Positions 44,354-52,815 of a DNA stretch of 64,000 nt are shown here, piece after piece. Position numbers and translations under genes: made by a program. Positions within the stretch are counted from its first letter, which is position 1. Every line of letters starts with the position of its first letter. Where the stretch lies: NCBI RefSeq assembly GCF_017368815.1, contig NZ_JAFNME010000003.1:1-64000 (forward strand), in the 5' to 3' direction. Below the pieces are notes generated by a model. That model was not told where the DNA came from. It ran no database searches and saw only the letters and a list, made by a program, of their open reading frames with translations. This stretch comes from Comamonas denitrificans (GTDB taxonomy: Bacteria > Pseudomonadota > Gammaproteobacteria > Burkholderiales > Burkholderiaceae_C).

Positions 44354-44827
44354 TCATGGTTGGTCTCTGGTGAGGCGGCAAATCTCGGCAGCAGCGCACA
44401 GGCCGCCGGGGGGGACGGGGTCGAAAACACGGGTCAGGGTGGGAGCGGGGCTGGTCACCACGCTGCCTGTGCCCAGGAGCAGGCCGCCCAGCCACACGCC
44501 CGAAACCAGGGCTGCGCTGGCGGCCAGGCCTGTTGGTAGCCAGTGGGACAGCCCGTCTGCCAGCCAATTTGGCAATCCGCCTCGCCAGCGCCACCCGGTG
44601 TGCTGGGGCTGGCGAGGTGCCAGCCGGTCTTGCCACTGCGCGGCCAAGTCACAGCCCAGGGTGGGCGTGGGCAGGCCCTGCAATTGCTGGCGCAGCGCCT
44701 GCAGGGCATCGAGCTGCGTGCGGCACATGGGGCAGGTGCCCAGGTGCTGCTGCAGGGCGGCCTCCTGCCGTGTGGGCAGGGCGTGGTCGATGAGGGCGGA
44801 AAGGTCTTCCGTACGCGGGCAGGTCAT
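44354..44827 (-). CDS. Anti-sigma factor with zinc-finger ZAS motif
   Basis: 157 aa. The N-terminal ZAS/zf-HC2 motif H-x3-C-x2-C (QHLGTCPMCRTQ) and N-terminal helix bind the sigma factor. A hydrophobic segment (GLAASAALVSGVWLGGLLLG) anchors it in the inner membrane. The short periplasmic tail has two Cys. It lies between the ECF sigma gene (15-bp gap) and the periplasmic sensor gene (11-bp gap). Confidence 0.85.
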   Translation of the reverse strand: MTCPRTEDLSALIDHALPTRQEAALQQHLGTCPMCRTQLDALQALRQQLQGLPTPTLGCDLAAQWQDRLAPRQPQHTGWRWRGGLPNWLADGLSHWLPTGLAASAALVSGVWLGGLLLGTGSVVTSPAPTLTRVFDPVPPGGLCAAAEICRLTRDQP

Positions 44828-44842
44828 GGCAGCTCCTTGCGT

Positions 44843-45397
44843 TCAGTGCGGCATGTGGTGTAGCAACCCGGCGCGGGCGCGGGCAATGCGGGATTTGACG
44901 GTGCCCAGGCTGATGCCCAGCACCTGGGCAATGTCGTCATACGACAGGTCTTCGATATCGCGCAGCAGCAGGATTTCGCGGTGCTCCAGGGATAGCTGTG
45001 CCAGTGCCGTCTCCAGCGCCGTGATGCGCTGGCGGGCCTGCAGTGCCGCATCGGGCGTGGGGGTGCTGGCTGGCAACTGGCTGGTCAGTAGCTCATCGAG
45101 TGGAACAAACTGCACATGCCGGGCCCGGCGCAGGCGATCCAGCGCTTGGTTGCGGGCAATGCGAAACAGCCAGGTGGACCAGCGTGCATCCGCTCGCCAA
45201 CGGGGCAGAGCCTGGTAGGCGTTTAAAAAGGTCTCTTGCGCCAGCTCACGTGCGTCTTCTTGCGAATGCGTCATGCGCAGCAGGAAGCGGTAGATGCGTT
45301 CTTGGTAGCGGGCCACCAGTTCAGCGAATGCCGCAGCCTCGCCACGCTGGGCACGGGTAATGCAGTCGGCTTCGTCGAAGGGGCTGAAGGGGGGCAT
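44843..45397 (-). CDS. ECF-type RNA polymerase sigma factor
   Basis: 184 aa. Region 2 has FAELVARYQERIYRFLLRMT and ELAQETFLNAYQALPRWR. Region 4 has LEHREILLLRDIEDLSYDDI and AQVLGISLGTVKSRIARARA. It belongs to the RpoE-like ECF group with a membrane anti-sigma. A GGAAC-N16-CGTT promoter sits immediately upstream, suggesting autoregulation. There is no ribosome-binding site before the ATG (AAAGCCCTCCATG), consistent with a very short leader. Confidence 0.92.
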   Translation of the reverse strand: MPPFSPFDEADCITRAQRGEAAAFAELVARYQERIYRFLLRMTHSQEDARELAQETFLNAYQALPRWRADARWSTWLFRIARNQALDRLRRARHVQFVPLDELLTSQLPASTPTPDAALQARQRITALETALAQLSLEHREILLLRDIEDLSYDDIAQVLGISLGTVKSRIARARAGLLHHMPH

Positions 45398-45407
45398 GGA
45401 GGGCTTT

Positions 45408-45432
45408 AACGCAGGGCCGAGGAAAAAGTTCC
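45408..45432 (-). promoter_or_regulatory. Candidate ECF autoregulatory promoter
   Basis: On the minus strand GGAAC (45432-45428), 16 bp, then CGTT (45411-45408), a common ECF-sigma pattern. Transcription would begin only about 4-6 nt before the sigma-factor ATG (45397), giving a nearly leaderless mRNA. The remainder of the 240-bp gap to exbD shows no gene. Confidence 0.55.
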
Positions 45433-45637
45433 ATCTGCGTGCAAACCTGCAGATAAACCTTGCTTCAATACCCCGATCCTGCCGTAAAAGATGAGCTAAA
45501 GCCGCTATGCAATTAAGGTAAATATTGGCAATGCTTGTTGGAATGTCTTTATATTCGTGCGAAACGTGCTATGTATTTTGATGGTCTTCCGATAAGTGGC
45601 CTCTACCCAGACCAGCACCCCGTTGGTTTATTCTGCG

Positions 45638-46048
45638 CTATGGGGCCGGATCGGTGACGAAGCCGATCTTGCGCACCCCGGCCTTTTGTGCAGCGGCCAT
45701 GGCCTGGGCCACGCGCTCGTAGCGCACGTCCTTGTCGCCCCGAATGTGCAGGTCGGGTTGATTTTCTTTGCCCCCTTCGGCATGCAGGCGCCGGGCCAGC
45801 TCGTCGTCAGAGACCGATTCTTTATTCCAGTGGTATTGCCCGTCGGCGCTGATGCTGAGGTTGATGGTTTCGGGCTTGATCAATTCCGGCTCATTGCTGG
45901 CGCGGGGCAGGTCGATATTGACCGAGTCTTTCATCACCGGCACGGTGATGATGAAGATGATGAGCAGTACCAACATCACATCCACCAGGGGGGTCATGTT
46001 GATTTCGTTCATCACCTCATCGCTGTCATCTTGGGTGCCAAAGGACAT
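45638..46048 (-). CDS. exbD: ExbD biopolymer transport protein
   Basis: 136 aa. A cytoplasmic N-terminus (DEVMNEINMTPLVDVMLVLL) precedes one membrane helix with the essential Asp (PLVDVMLVLLIIFI). The periplasmic domain ends KAGVRKIGFVTDP. With ExbB it uses the proton gradient to energise TonB. Start 3 bp after exbB; last gene of bfd-tonB-exbB-exbD. Confidence 0.95.
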   Translation of the reverse strand: MSFGTQDDSDEVMNEINMTPLVDVMLVLLIIFIITVPVMKDSVNIDLPRASNEPELIKPETINLSISADGQYHWNKESVSDDELARRLHAEGGKENQPDLHIRGDKDVRYERVAQAMAAAQKAGVRKIGFVTDPAP

Positions 46049-46051
46049 GGT

Positions 46052-46780
46052 TTACGCCCCTTTTTTCAGCGGCAGCACCTTGTTGCTGTCGCTGCCGTGT
46101 TTTTCAGAGCTGATGCGTGCCCCGGTCACAAAATAGGCGTGCAGGTCGTGGGCAAAGCTATTGAGGGCATTGATGATTTTTTTGTTGCCGCGCACCAAGG
46201 CGTTGTAGCCCAGCACGGCAGGAATGGCCACGGCCAGGCCAAAGGCGGTCATGATCAGCGCCTCACCCACGGGGCCGGCGACTTTGTCGATGGACGACTG
46301 GCCCGACATGCCAATGGCCACCAGCGCGTGGTAGATGCCCCACACCGTGCCAAACAGCCCGACAAACGGTGCTGTTGAGCCCACCGAGGCCAGGATCGAC
46401 AGGCCTGACTGCAGGCGCTGCGTGCAGCCATCGACGCAGTAGCGCAGTGAGCGGGTGATCCAGTCGCTGATGTCCAGTGTGTCGTGCAAGTGGTCGCAGG
46501 TCTTGCGGTGATGGGCGACGGCCTCACGCCCTTCCAGGGCCATGATGCGAAACGGGTTGTCGGCCTCCATTCCCAGTTTGTCCAGGGCAATGCCAAAGTC
46601 TTCGCTGTGCCAAAAGCCTTCGGCCTTGCTCGCGTATTTTTTCATTTTTACCAGGGCCAAGGCTTTGATGATGATGACCGCCCACGAGGCCACTGACATC
46701 AGCAGCAGCAAAATTGCGACGCTGCGGGAAACAAAGTCGCCCTGCGCCCAGACGTGGGCAATACCAAATTGCGATTCCAT
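46052..46780 (-). CDS. exbB: ExbB MotA/TolQ/ExbB proton-channel protein
   Basis: 242 aa with three membrane segments: SRSVAILLLLMSVASWAVII, then LASVGSTAPFVGLFGTVWGI and GEALIMTAFGLAVAIPAVLG. The conserved TAPFVGLFGTVWGI block forms the proton pathway with ExbD. It energises TonB-dependent iron or siderophore uptake. It starts 17 bp after tonB. Confidence 0.95.
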   Translation of the reverse strand: MESQFGIAHVWAQGDFVSRSVAILLLLMSVASWAVIIIKALALVKMKKYASKAEGFWHSEDFGIALDKLGMEADNPFRIMALEGREAVAHHRKTCDHLHDTLDISDWITRSLRYCVDGCTQRLQSGLSILASVGSTAPFVGLFGTVWGIYHALVAIGMSGQSSIDKVAGPVGEALIMTAFGLAVAIPAVLGYNALVRGNKKIINALNSFAHDLHAYFVTGARISSEKHGSDSNKVLPLKKGA

Positions 46781-46797
46781 GAAAACTCCAGGTGGTT

Positions 46798-47508
46798 TTA
46801 TTCGAGTACGAAATTAATAGGGACGATGTTCCACATCGCTTCAGCCACGCCATTGCGTGAGCCAGGGGTAAATTTCCAGCGCCGAACGGCATCAACGGCC
46901 GCCTTGTCCAGGCGGTCAAAGCCGCTTGATTGTTGGATTTGAATTTGCTCCGGCTGGCCTTGCGCATTGACAAAAACACGCAGCATGACTTTGCCTTGCT
47001 CGCCCATGCGTCGGCTGATGGAGGGGTAGCTTGGACGGGGGTTGTTCAAGTATGCCGCGCTGCTCGATGGCATGACGATGGCCGCAGGCGCAGCGGTGTC
47101 GGTGCTGGCCTGGGCCGCCGTTGGCGCAGGTGTTGGGGTGGCGGGGGCGGTTGGCTCTGGATCCAGCGTGCCGGTGGGCGCGGTGGCTGGGGCTGGATCG
47201 GGGCTGGCAACCGCCTTGGGCAGGGGTTGCGGTTTGGGCTTGGGCTTGGGCTGTGGCTTGGGCACAGGTTTGGGCTGCACCACTGGCTCTGGCGGGGCCA
47301 GGGGTATGGGTTCGGGCATGACGATGGGTTCAGGCTCGGGCGTAATAAAGGTGGCGATCACCTGCGCAGGAATAACCATTGGGGCCGGCGTGGCACCGGG
47401 CAGGCGCTGCAGTCCCCAAAGTGCGAGCGCATGCACGGCCAACACCATGGCCGTAACGGCCACTTTGTAGCGTACAGAGTGAACAGCAGAAGATTCGAAA
47501 GAACGCAT
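46798..47508 (-). CDS. tonB: TonB energy transducer
   Basis: 236 aa from ATG 47508. It has one N-terminal membrane anchor (KVAVTAMVLAVHALALWGLQ), a long periplasmic Pro/Lys/Glu spacer (PEPVVQPKPVPKPQPKPKPK region) and a C-terminal domain (YPSISRRMGEQGKVMLRVFV, then DAVRRWKFTPGSRNG). It links ExbBD to outer-membrane receptors; no receptor gene is in the window. It lies 47 bp behind bfd. Confidence 0.94.
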   Translation of the reverse strand: MRSFESSAVHSVRYKVAVTAMVLAVHALALWGLQRLPGATPAPMVIPAQVIATFITPEPEPIVMPEPIPLAPPEPVVQPKPVPKPQPKPKPKPQPLPKAVASPDPAPATAPTGTLDPEPTAPATPTPAPTAAQASTDTAAPAAIVMPSSSAAYLNNPRPSYPSISRRMGEQGKVMLRVFVNAQGQPEQIQIQQSSGFDRLDKAAVDAVRRWKFTPGSRNGVAEAMWNIVPINFVLE

Positions 47509-47555
47509 GAGGAGAGGGTGGCCTCTGGCTGGGGCAGCGCAGAAGAGGCTGTGGA

Positions 47556-47771
47556 TTACAGCATGGGCGCTGGAGTGTCGATGGCTTTGTGCAAGGCCGC
47601 AACCGGTGCTTGGCTGCGGCATTGCGCAACCAGATCACGGGCGGTACTTTCGCAGCAGCCGCACTGGGTGGCGACCCCTAGCTCAAATTGGATATCGTCA
47701 AAGCTGCTCCCGGCATGGGCATAGCGAGCAATTTCGCGGTCCGAAATACGGCGGCAAACACAGACAATCAT
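47556..47771 (-). CDS. bfd: Bacterioferritin-associated ferredoxin
   Basis: 71 aa. MIVCVCRRISDREI and TQCGCCESTARDLV give the four Cys (C-x-C and C-x2-C) of the BFD [2Fe-2S] fold. Bfd reduces bacterioferritin to release iron in iron starvation. It heads the tonB-exbBD gene run. An A/T-rich imperfect dyad upstream (AAATGTAAATCTTTCGCATT around 47805) could be a Fur site, but the match is poor. The C-terminal tail past the BFD domain (AALHKAIDTPAPML) is normal for the family. Confidence 0.9.
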   Translation of the reverse strand: MIVCVCRRISDREIARYAHAGSSFDDIQFELGVATQCGCCESTARDLVAQCRSQAPVAALHKAIDTPAPML

Positions 47772-47857
47772 CACGGCATCCTTTTTTGCAGATGGTGCGA
47801 TTGTAAATGTAAATCTTTCGCATTTGCACAATCCATTGTGTGCAATGGGGATTAAAA

Positions 47858-47880
47858 AAGCCGACCAAGGTCGGCGTTTT
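47858..47880. terminator. Terminator of the SWIB gene
   Basis: GCCGACC (47860-47866) pairs with GGTCGGC (47869-47875). The minus strand continues with TTTTTT, and a shorter T-run follows on the plus strand. Confidence 0.85.
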
Positions 47881-47895
47881 CTAGCAGCAAGGCAT

Positions 47896-48204
47896 TTATT
47901 TGGTGACGTGTTTGCCGATCAGGCCAGCCAGTTCAAACATGGTGACCTGGTCTTTGCCAAAAATCGGCTTGAGTTTGGCATCAGCGTTGATGTTGCGCTT
48001 GTTGGCAGCGTCTTGCAGGTTGTTGGCCTTGATGTAAACCCACAGTTTGCTGACGATTTCGGTGCGGGGCAGAGGGGCTTTTCCCACCACGGCAGCCAGT
48101 GCTGCATCGGGAGTCAGTGGCTTCATGAAGGCGGGATTGGGTGCGCGTTTTTTAGTGGGTTCAGCAGCCGTGGCGGTGGTGCTGGCTTTCTTTGCAGTTG
48201 CCAT
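47896..48204 (-). CDS. SWIB/MDM2-domain protein
   Basis: 102 aa. The Lys/Ala-rich N-terminus (MATAKKASTTATAAEPTKKR) resembles histone-H1-like tails. The SWIB domain follows: AFMKPLTPDAALAAVVGKAP, then LWVYIKANNLQDAANKRNIN and a PIFGKDQVTMFELAGLIGKH segment. Such proteins occur in Burkholderiales and Chlamydiae and may act on DNA topology. Start chosen at 48204, where the family usually begins. Divergent from rraA across 238 bp. Confidence 0.88.
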   Translation of the reverse strand: MATAKKASTTATAAEPTKKRAPNPAFMKPLTPDAALAAVVGKAPLPRTEIVSKLWVYIKANNLQDAANKRNINADAKLKPIFGKDQVTMFELAGLIGKHVTK

Positions 48205-48442
48205 GTGTATTCCTTCGGGGTCTTGTTGCATTGGCAGGCCCTGGTGCCAACCAAAGTGGTGCAGATGCTAATGGGAAAAACATGGGTTTCAAGCAAGGTG
48301 ACAGACTTTTTCATCTGAAGTGTTGTGTTGTTGTCAGCGAAGGCGCAGCAAATGTTGGCAGTGACCTTGTTTCGGGTGTTCAATGCGCCGGTTTGTGCTG
48401 CAGCGTGCAGCACTCTTTATTTCATTAGCCGGAGTTTTCACC

Positions 48443-48937
48443 ATGAAATTTGCTACTTGCGATTTGTGCGATGCCTTTAAAGACGACACCTCAGATGCTG
48501 TGCGCGTGCTGCCACCGGTGTTTCAACACTACGGTGCAGTAGGTCACTTTGCCGGCCCTGTGCGCACCGTGCAGTGCTTTGAGGACAACACCTTGGTCAA
48601 GCAAGCGCTTGATAGCCCAGGCGATGGTGCCGTGTTGGTGGTCGATGGCGGGGGCTCTTTGCGCAAGGCTTTGGTGGGCGGCAATTTGGCCGCTGCAGCT
48701 GCCCGCAATGGCTGGGCAGGGATTGTGGTGTGGGGCTGTGTGCGTGATGTCGCCGAGCTCAATGCCGAACAGCTGGGGATTCGGGCCCTGGGTTTGAACC
48801 CTATGCCCACCCAAAAGCGCAACCAGGGCCATGCCGACTTGGCGATTCAGATTGCTGGTGTCCGTGTGCGTCCAGGCGATTGGCTCTATGCCGATGCCGA
48901 TGGCATCGTGGTCAGTGCTGCAGCGATCCATTCCTAA
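48443..48937 (+). CDS. rraA: RraA-family regulator of RNase E activity
   Basis: 164 aa. KFATCDLCDAFKDDTSDAVR, then LVVDGGGSLRKALVGGNLAA and GIVVWGCVRDVAELNAEQLG are RraA hallmarks. The trimeric protein inhibits RNase E in enterobacteria; related proteins are aldolases, so the exact role is open. ATG 48443 has GGAG upstream. The 238-bp region between it and the SWIB gene shows a hairpin (GCTGCAGCGTGCAGC near 48399) and nothing else clear. Confidence 0.88.
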   Translation: MKFATCDLCDAFKDDTSDAVRVLPPVFQHYGAVGHFAGPVRTVQCFEDNTLVKQALDSPGDGAVLVVDGGGSLRKALVGGNLAAAAARNGWAGIVVWGCVRDVAELNAEQLGIRALGLNPMPTQKRNQGHADLAIQIAGVRVRPGDWLYADADGIVVSAAAIHS

Positions 48938-49079
48938 ATTTCACATTGCAAAAAATGAATTGCATTGGATGAAATAAAAAAATGTTGCTTTGCAGCAAAT
49001 GCGCACGAAAGCCTGCAGTTTTTAGAAAAAATTCAATGTTGAAATTTTTAACTACTTGTTTTTTAAAGAAATAAAAATT

Positions 49080-49124
49080 TGTCTTATATAAGACATAAGA
49101 GATTGATTAACTCTTCTATAAGAC
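49080..49124. promoter_or_regulatory. Two palindromic operators upstream of isocitrate lyase
   Basis: Perfect 16-bp dyad TGTCTTATATAAGACA (49080-49095), and a second site TCTTCTATAAGAC (49112-49124) that matches 12/13 of the first core. They lie 68-112 bp before aceA in an otherwise AT-rich 254-bp gap. The type of dyad suggests a dimeric GntR- or XRE-like regulator of acetate/glyoxylate metabolism; the factor is not identified. Confidence 0.65.
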
Positions 49125-49191
49125 TTACATTAGATGCCAAGGTGTTCAAGCAAGCACCACGGTTTTTCAACTTTGTAACTGGAGATCACAC

Positions 49192-50523
49192 ATGCCTCAA
49201 TCCCTGAATCAGCAACTGAGCCGTGAGCAACAAATTGCCGCCCTGGAAAAAGACTGGGCCCAAAATCCCCGTTGGAAAAGCGTCAAGCGCAATTACAGCG
49301 CTGCCGACGTAGTGCGTCTGCGCGGCAGCCTGCAGCCTGAGCACACCCTGGCCCAGCGTGGTGCGGAAAAACTCTGGGAAAAAATTAACGGTGGTGCGAA
49401 AAAAGGCTATGTGAACGCTTTTGGTGCCATTACCGCTGGCCAAGCCATGCAGCAAGCCAAAGCAGGTCTGGAGGCTGTGTACCTGTCGGGTTGGCAAGTC
49501 GCCGCTGACGGTAACACTTCCGAAACCATGTACCCCGACCAGTCGCTGTATGCCTACGACTCGGTGCCTACCATGGTGCGTCGCATCAACAATACCTTCA
49601 AACGCGCTGACGAGATTCAGTGGGGCCGTGGTGTCAATCCTGGTGATGAAGGTTTTGTCGATTACTTCCTGCCCATCGTGGCCGATGCAGAGGCTGGTTT
49701 CGGCGGCGTGTTGAACGCTTTCGAGCTGATGAAGAACATGATTGCTGCTGGCGCCGCTGGTGTGCACTTTGAAGACCAATTGGCCGCTGTGAAAAAATGT
49801 GGCCACATGGGCGGCAAAGTGCTGGTGCCGACCCAAGAAGCCGTTGAAAAACTGATGGCGGCCCGCTTCGCTGCTGACGTGATGGGTGTGTCCACCATCG
49901 TGCTAGCCCGCACGGATGCTGAAGCTGCCAACCTGCTGACCAGCGATTGCGATGCCAACGACCGTCCCTTCATCACCGGCGAGCGCACCCAAGAAGGTTT
50001 CTACCGCGTGAAAAATGGCTTGGAGCAAGCCATCAGCCGTGGTGTGGCTTACGCCCCCTACGCCGATCTGGTGTGGTGCGAAACGGGTGTGCCGGATATC
50101 GGCTTTGCCCGTGAATTTGCCCAAGCTGTACACGCTGCCTGCCCTGGCAAGCTGCTGTCGTACAACTGCTCGCCTTCGTTCAACTGGAAGAAAAACCTCA
50201 ACGACAGCCAAATCGCTTCGTTCCAAGAAGAGCTGTCGGCCCTGGGTTACAAGTTCCAGTTCATCACTTTGGCTGGTATCCATATCAACTGGTACAACAC
50301 CTTCCAGTTCGCCCACGCATACGCCCGTGGCGAAGGCATGAAGCACTATGTGAACATGGTGCAAGAGCCTGAATTTGCAGCCCGCGAACAAGGCTACACC
50401 TTCGTGTCGCACCAACAAGAAGTGGGTGCAGGCTATTTCGACGACGTGACCACCGTGATCCAAGGCGGCTCTTCCAGCGTGAAAGCCCTGACCGGTTCGA
50501 CCGAAGAAGAACAGTTCCACTAA
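49192..50523 (+). CDS. aceA: Isocitrate lyase
   Basis: 443 aa. It cleaves isocitrate to succinate and glyoxylate in the glyoxylate shunt. [40 protein letters not shown] and the catalytic [16 protein letters not shown] (Cys in the KKCGH loop) are intact, as is [12 protein letters not shown]. The length fits the short bacterial class. A strong terminator follows. Codon use is close to the flanking genes. Confidence 0.96.
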   Translation: MPQSLNQQLSREQQIAALEKDWAQNPRWKSVKRNYSAADVVRLRGSLQPEHTLAQRGAEKLWEKINGGAKKGYVNAFGAITAGQAMQQAKAGLEAVYLSGWQVAADGNTSETMYPDQSLYAYDSVPTMVRRINNTFKRADEIQWGRGVNPGDEGFVDYFLPIVADAEAGFGGVLNAFELMKNMIAAGAAGVHFEDQLAAVKKCGHMGGKVLVPTQEAVEKLMAARFAADVMGVSTIVLARTDAEAANLLTSDCDANDRPFITGERTQEGFYRVKNGLEQAISRGVAYAPYADLVWCETGVPDIGFAREFAQAVHAACPGKLLSYNCSPSFNWKKNLNDSQIASFQEELSALGYKFQFITLAGIHINWYNTFQFAHAYARGEGMKHYVNMVQEPEFAAREQGYTFVSHQQEVGAGYFDDVTTVIQGGSSSVKALTGSTEEEQFH

Positions 50524-50567
50524 GCACTGTGGTAGCTAGGTCACAAACTTAGCACTCAGAAAAAGAA

Positions 50568-50595
50568 ACGGGCTTGCTTTGCAAGCCCGTTTGTC
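50568..50595 (+). terminator. Terminator of aceA
   Basis: ACGGGCTTGC (50568-50577) pairs perfectly with GCAAGCCCGT (50581-50590) with a TTT loop. TTGTCTTT follows. Confidence 0.85.
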
Positions 50596-50655
50596 TTTAA
50601 GTCGCTAAAATCATAGTTTTTCTAATTTACAAGGGCGAGAAAGGCATCATTGGTT

Positions 50656-50697
50656 ATGACACCGCGAACTACAACGTCAATCACTGCTGGCCGCTAG
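50656..50697 (+). CDS. Threonine-rich leader peptide of the thrS operon
   Basis: The short frame ATG..TAG encodes MTPRTTTSITAGR, 13 aa with five Thr, three of them consecutive (ACT ACA ACG, 50668-50676). GAAAGG about ten bases upstream can serve as ribosome-binding site. It is followed by complementary segments that form exclusive hairpins and by a terminator before thrS. This is the arrangement of amino-acid attenuators, with ribosome stalling on Thr codons reporting low charged tRNA-Thr. Confidence 0.8.
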   Translation: MTPRTTTSITAGR

Positions 50698-50770
50698 GGC
50701 CAGAGAGTTCGCGCATCCCAAAAGCTTCCCTCTTCTTTCTTTTAGGCGCGGACTGGTTCCGCGCTTTTTT
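50663..50770 (+). promoter_or_regulatory. Transcription attenuator of thrS (segments 1-4)
   Basis: Segment 1, CGCGAACT (50663-50670, inside the leader peptide), pairs with segment 2, AGTTCGCG (50706-50713), over 8 bp. Segment 2 (AGTTCGCGC) pairs alternatively with segment 3, GCGCGGACT (50746-50754), over 9 bp with one G-U. Segment 3 (GCGCGGA) pairs with segment 4 TCCGCGC (50758-50764), followed by T6, as terminator. A ribosome stalled on Thr codons 5-7 would cover segment 1 and free the 2:3 antiterminator. An extra hairpin CTGGCC/GGCCAG (50687-50703) covers the leader stop codon. Confidence 0.8.
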
Positions 50771-50812
50771 ATTGTTTGCGTGGCTTGAATTTTTAAAAGT
50801 TAAAACGAAGTT

Positions 50813-52732
50813 ATGTTGAAAATTACCCTTCCCGACGGATCCGTGCGCGAGTTTGATGGGCCGGTCACGATCATGCAGGTGGCCCAGTCAATCGGTGCCG
50901 GCTTAGCCAAAAACACCGTCGCTGGCCGTGTCAATGGACGCTTGCTAGATGCTTGCGACGTGATTGCGCAAGATGCCACGCTGCAAATCATCACCCCCAA
51001 GGACCAAGAAGGGGTGGACATCATCCGCCACTCCTGTGCCCACTTGATTGGCCATGCCGTCAAGCAGCTGTACCCCACCGCCAAGATGGTAATTGGCCCA
51101 GTGATTGAAGAAGGTTTTTACTACGATATTTCGTATGAGCGCCCCTTCACCCCTGAAGACGTGGCAGCCATTGAAGCGCGGATGAAAGAGCTGATTGCCC
51201 AAGACTACGATGTCGTTAAAAAAATGACACCGCGTGCCGAGGTGATTAAAGTTTTTGAGGAGCGCGGCGAAGCGTACAAACTGCGTTTGGTGGAAGATAT
51301 GCCCAATGAAACGCAAATGGGCTTGTACTACCACCAAGAATACGTGGACATGTGCCGGGGCCCACACGTGCCCAATACCCGCTTTTTGAAAGTCTTCAAG
51401 CTCACCAAGCTGGCCGGTGCCTATTGGCGCGGTGATGCCAAGAATGAGCAGCTGCAGCGCATTTATGGCACGGCTTGGGCCGATAAAAAAGATCTGCAAG
51501 CCTACATCACCCGCATTGAGGAAGCTGAAAAACGCGATCACCGCAAGCTGGGCCGAGAGCTGAACTTATTTCACATTGATGAACACTCGCCCGGTACCGT
51601 TTTTTGGCATGCCAAAGGCTGGCAAATTTGGCAAGAAGTAGAGCAGTACATGCGCCGTGTGTACCGTGATAACGGCTATTTAGAGGTAAAAGGTCCGCAG
51701 ATTCTGGATCGTACGCTCTGGGAAAAAACCGGCCACTGGGACAAATACCGTGACAACATGTTCACGACCGAGAGCGAAAAGCACGATTTCGCGCTCAAGC
51801 CGATGAACTGCCCAGGGCACATTCTGATCTTCAAGCAAGGCATTAAAAGCTACCGTGAATTGCCGTTGCGCATGGGTGAATTTGGCCAATGCCACCGCAA
51901 TGAACCGACGGGTGGGTTGCACGGCATCATGCGTGTTCGCGCATTCACGCAGGATGATGGGCACATCTTCTGTATGGAAGACCAAGTGCAGCAAGAAGTG
52001 CTCAATTTCACGCGTTTGCTGCAAAAGGTGTACCAAGATTTTGGCTTTACCGACATTATTTACAAGGTGGCCACTCGCCCTGAGGCGCGCATTGGCTCAG
52101 ACGAGAGCTGGGACAAAGCAGAGGCAGCGTTGTTTGATAGCCTGAAAGCCTCGGGCTGTGAATACCAAGTTGCTGTGGGTGATGGCGCTTTTTATGGCCC
52201 CAAAATTGAGTACACCTTGAAAGATGCTTTGGGTCGCCAGTGGCAGTGCGGCACGATTCAAGTCGATTTTTCTATGCCAGAGCGCTTGGATGCGGAGTAT
52301 GTCGGCGAAGACGGCAATCGCCATCGCCCCGTGATGCTGCACCGGGCCATTGTGGGTTCGATGGAGCGTTTTATCGGGATTTTGATTGAGCAGCATGCGG
52401 GTGCTTTGCCCGTATGGCTGGCACCGCAGCAAGTGGCGGTACTCAATATCACCGATGCGCAAAGTGATTACGTGCAGGAAATTGTCGCAAAAGTGCAAAA
52501 AGTACTGCCAGATCATGCACTCAAGATTGCCGCAGACCTTCGCAATGAAAAGATCACGTATAAAATACGCGAACATGCATTGCAAAAGCTTCCCTATATC
52601 TTGGTCGCAGGCGACAAAGAAAAAGCTGCTGGCACCGTTGCTGTGCGGGCGCGAGGGAATAAAGATCTTGGCGTGATGAGTGTGCAAGCCTTCATCGATT
52701 TGCTAGCCCAGGATATTGCCAATAAAGCTTAA
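50813..52732 (+). CDS. thrS: Threonyl-tRNA synthetase
   Basis: 639 aa. It has the N-terminal TGS and editing domains ([20 protein letters not shown]) and class II motifs ([38 protein letters not shown]). [20 protein letters not shown], then [18 protein letters not shown] and the C-terminal anticodon-binding domain complete it. Full length. It is the first structural gene of thrS-infC-rpmI-rplT-pheS-pheT-ihfA and lies behind the attenuator. Confidence 0.97.
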   Translation: MLKITLPDGSVREFDGPVTIMQVAQSIGAGLAKNTVAGRVNGRLLDACDVIAQDATLQIITPKDQEGVDIIRHSCAHLIGHAVKQLYPTAKMVIGPVIEEGFYYDISYERPFTPEDVAAIEARMKELIAQDYDVVKKMTPRAEVIKVFEERGEAYKLRLVEDMPNETQMGLYYHQEYVDMCRGPHVPNTRFLKVFKLTKLAGAYWRGDAKNEQLQRIYGTAWADKKDLQAYITRIEEAEKRDHRKLGRELNLFHIDEHSPGTVFWHAKGWQIWQEVEQYMRRVYRDNGYLEVKGPQILDRTLWEKTGHWDKYRDNMFTTESEKHDFALKPMNCPGHILIFKQGIKSYRELPLRMGEFGQCHRNEPTGGLHGIMRVRAFTQDDGHIFCMEDQVQQEVLNFTRLLQKVYQDFGFTDIIYKVATRPEARIGSDESWDKAEAALFDSLKASGCEYQVAVGDGAFYGPKIEYTLKDALGRQWQCGTIQVDFSMPERLDAEYVGEDGNRHRPVMLHRAIVGSMERFIGILIEQHAGALPVWLAPQQVAVLNITDAQSDYVQEIVAKVQKVLPDHALKIAADLRNEKITYKIREHALQKLPYILVAGDKEKAAGTVAVRARGNKDLGVMSVQAFIDLLAQDIANKA

Positions 52733-52740
52733 AAGTATTA

Positions 52741-52759
52741 ACGCGGGCTTGTCCCGCGT
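52741..52759 (+). other. Hairpin in the thrS-infC gap
   Basis: ACGCGGG (52741-52747) pairs with CCCGCGT (52753-52759), loop CTTGT. The following GCTTTG is not a proper T-run, so it is only a possible weak terminator, or an mRNA end/processing element ahead of infC. Confidence 0.5.
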
Positions 52760-52815
52760 GCTTTGTGTGTAGGAAGCTACCCTTTTCGTAGCGTTTAAAT
52801 TTTAGGGTGAGAGCC

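Noticed and set aside
47795-47830. Fur box upstream of bfd
   Set aside because: Gene context favours Fur control but the dyad matches the 19-bp consensus poorly; mentioned only within the bfd entry.
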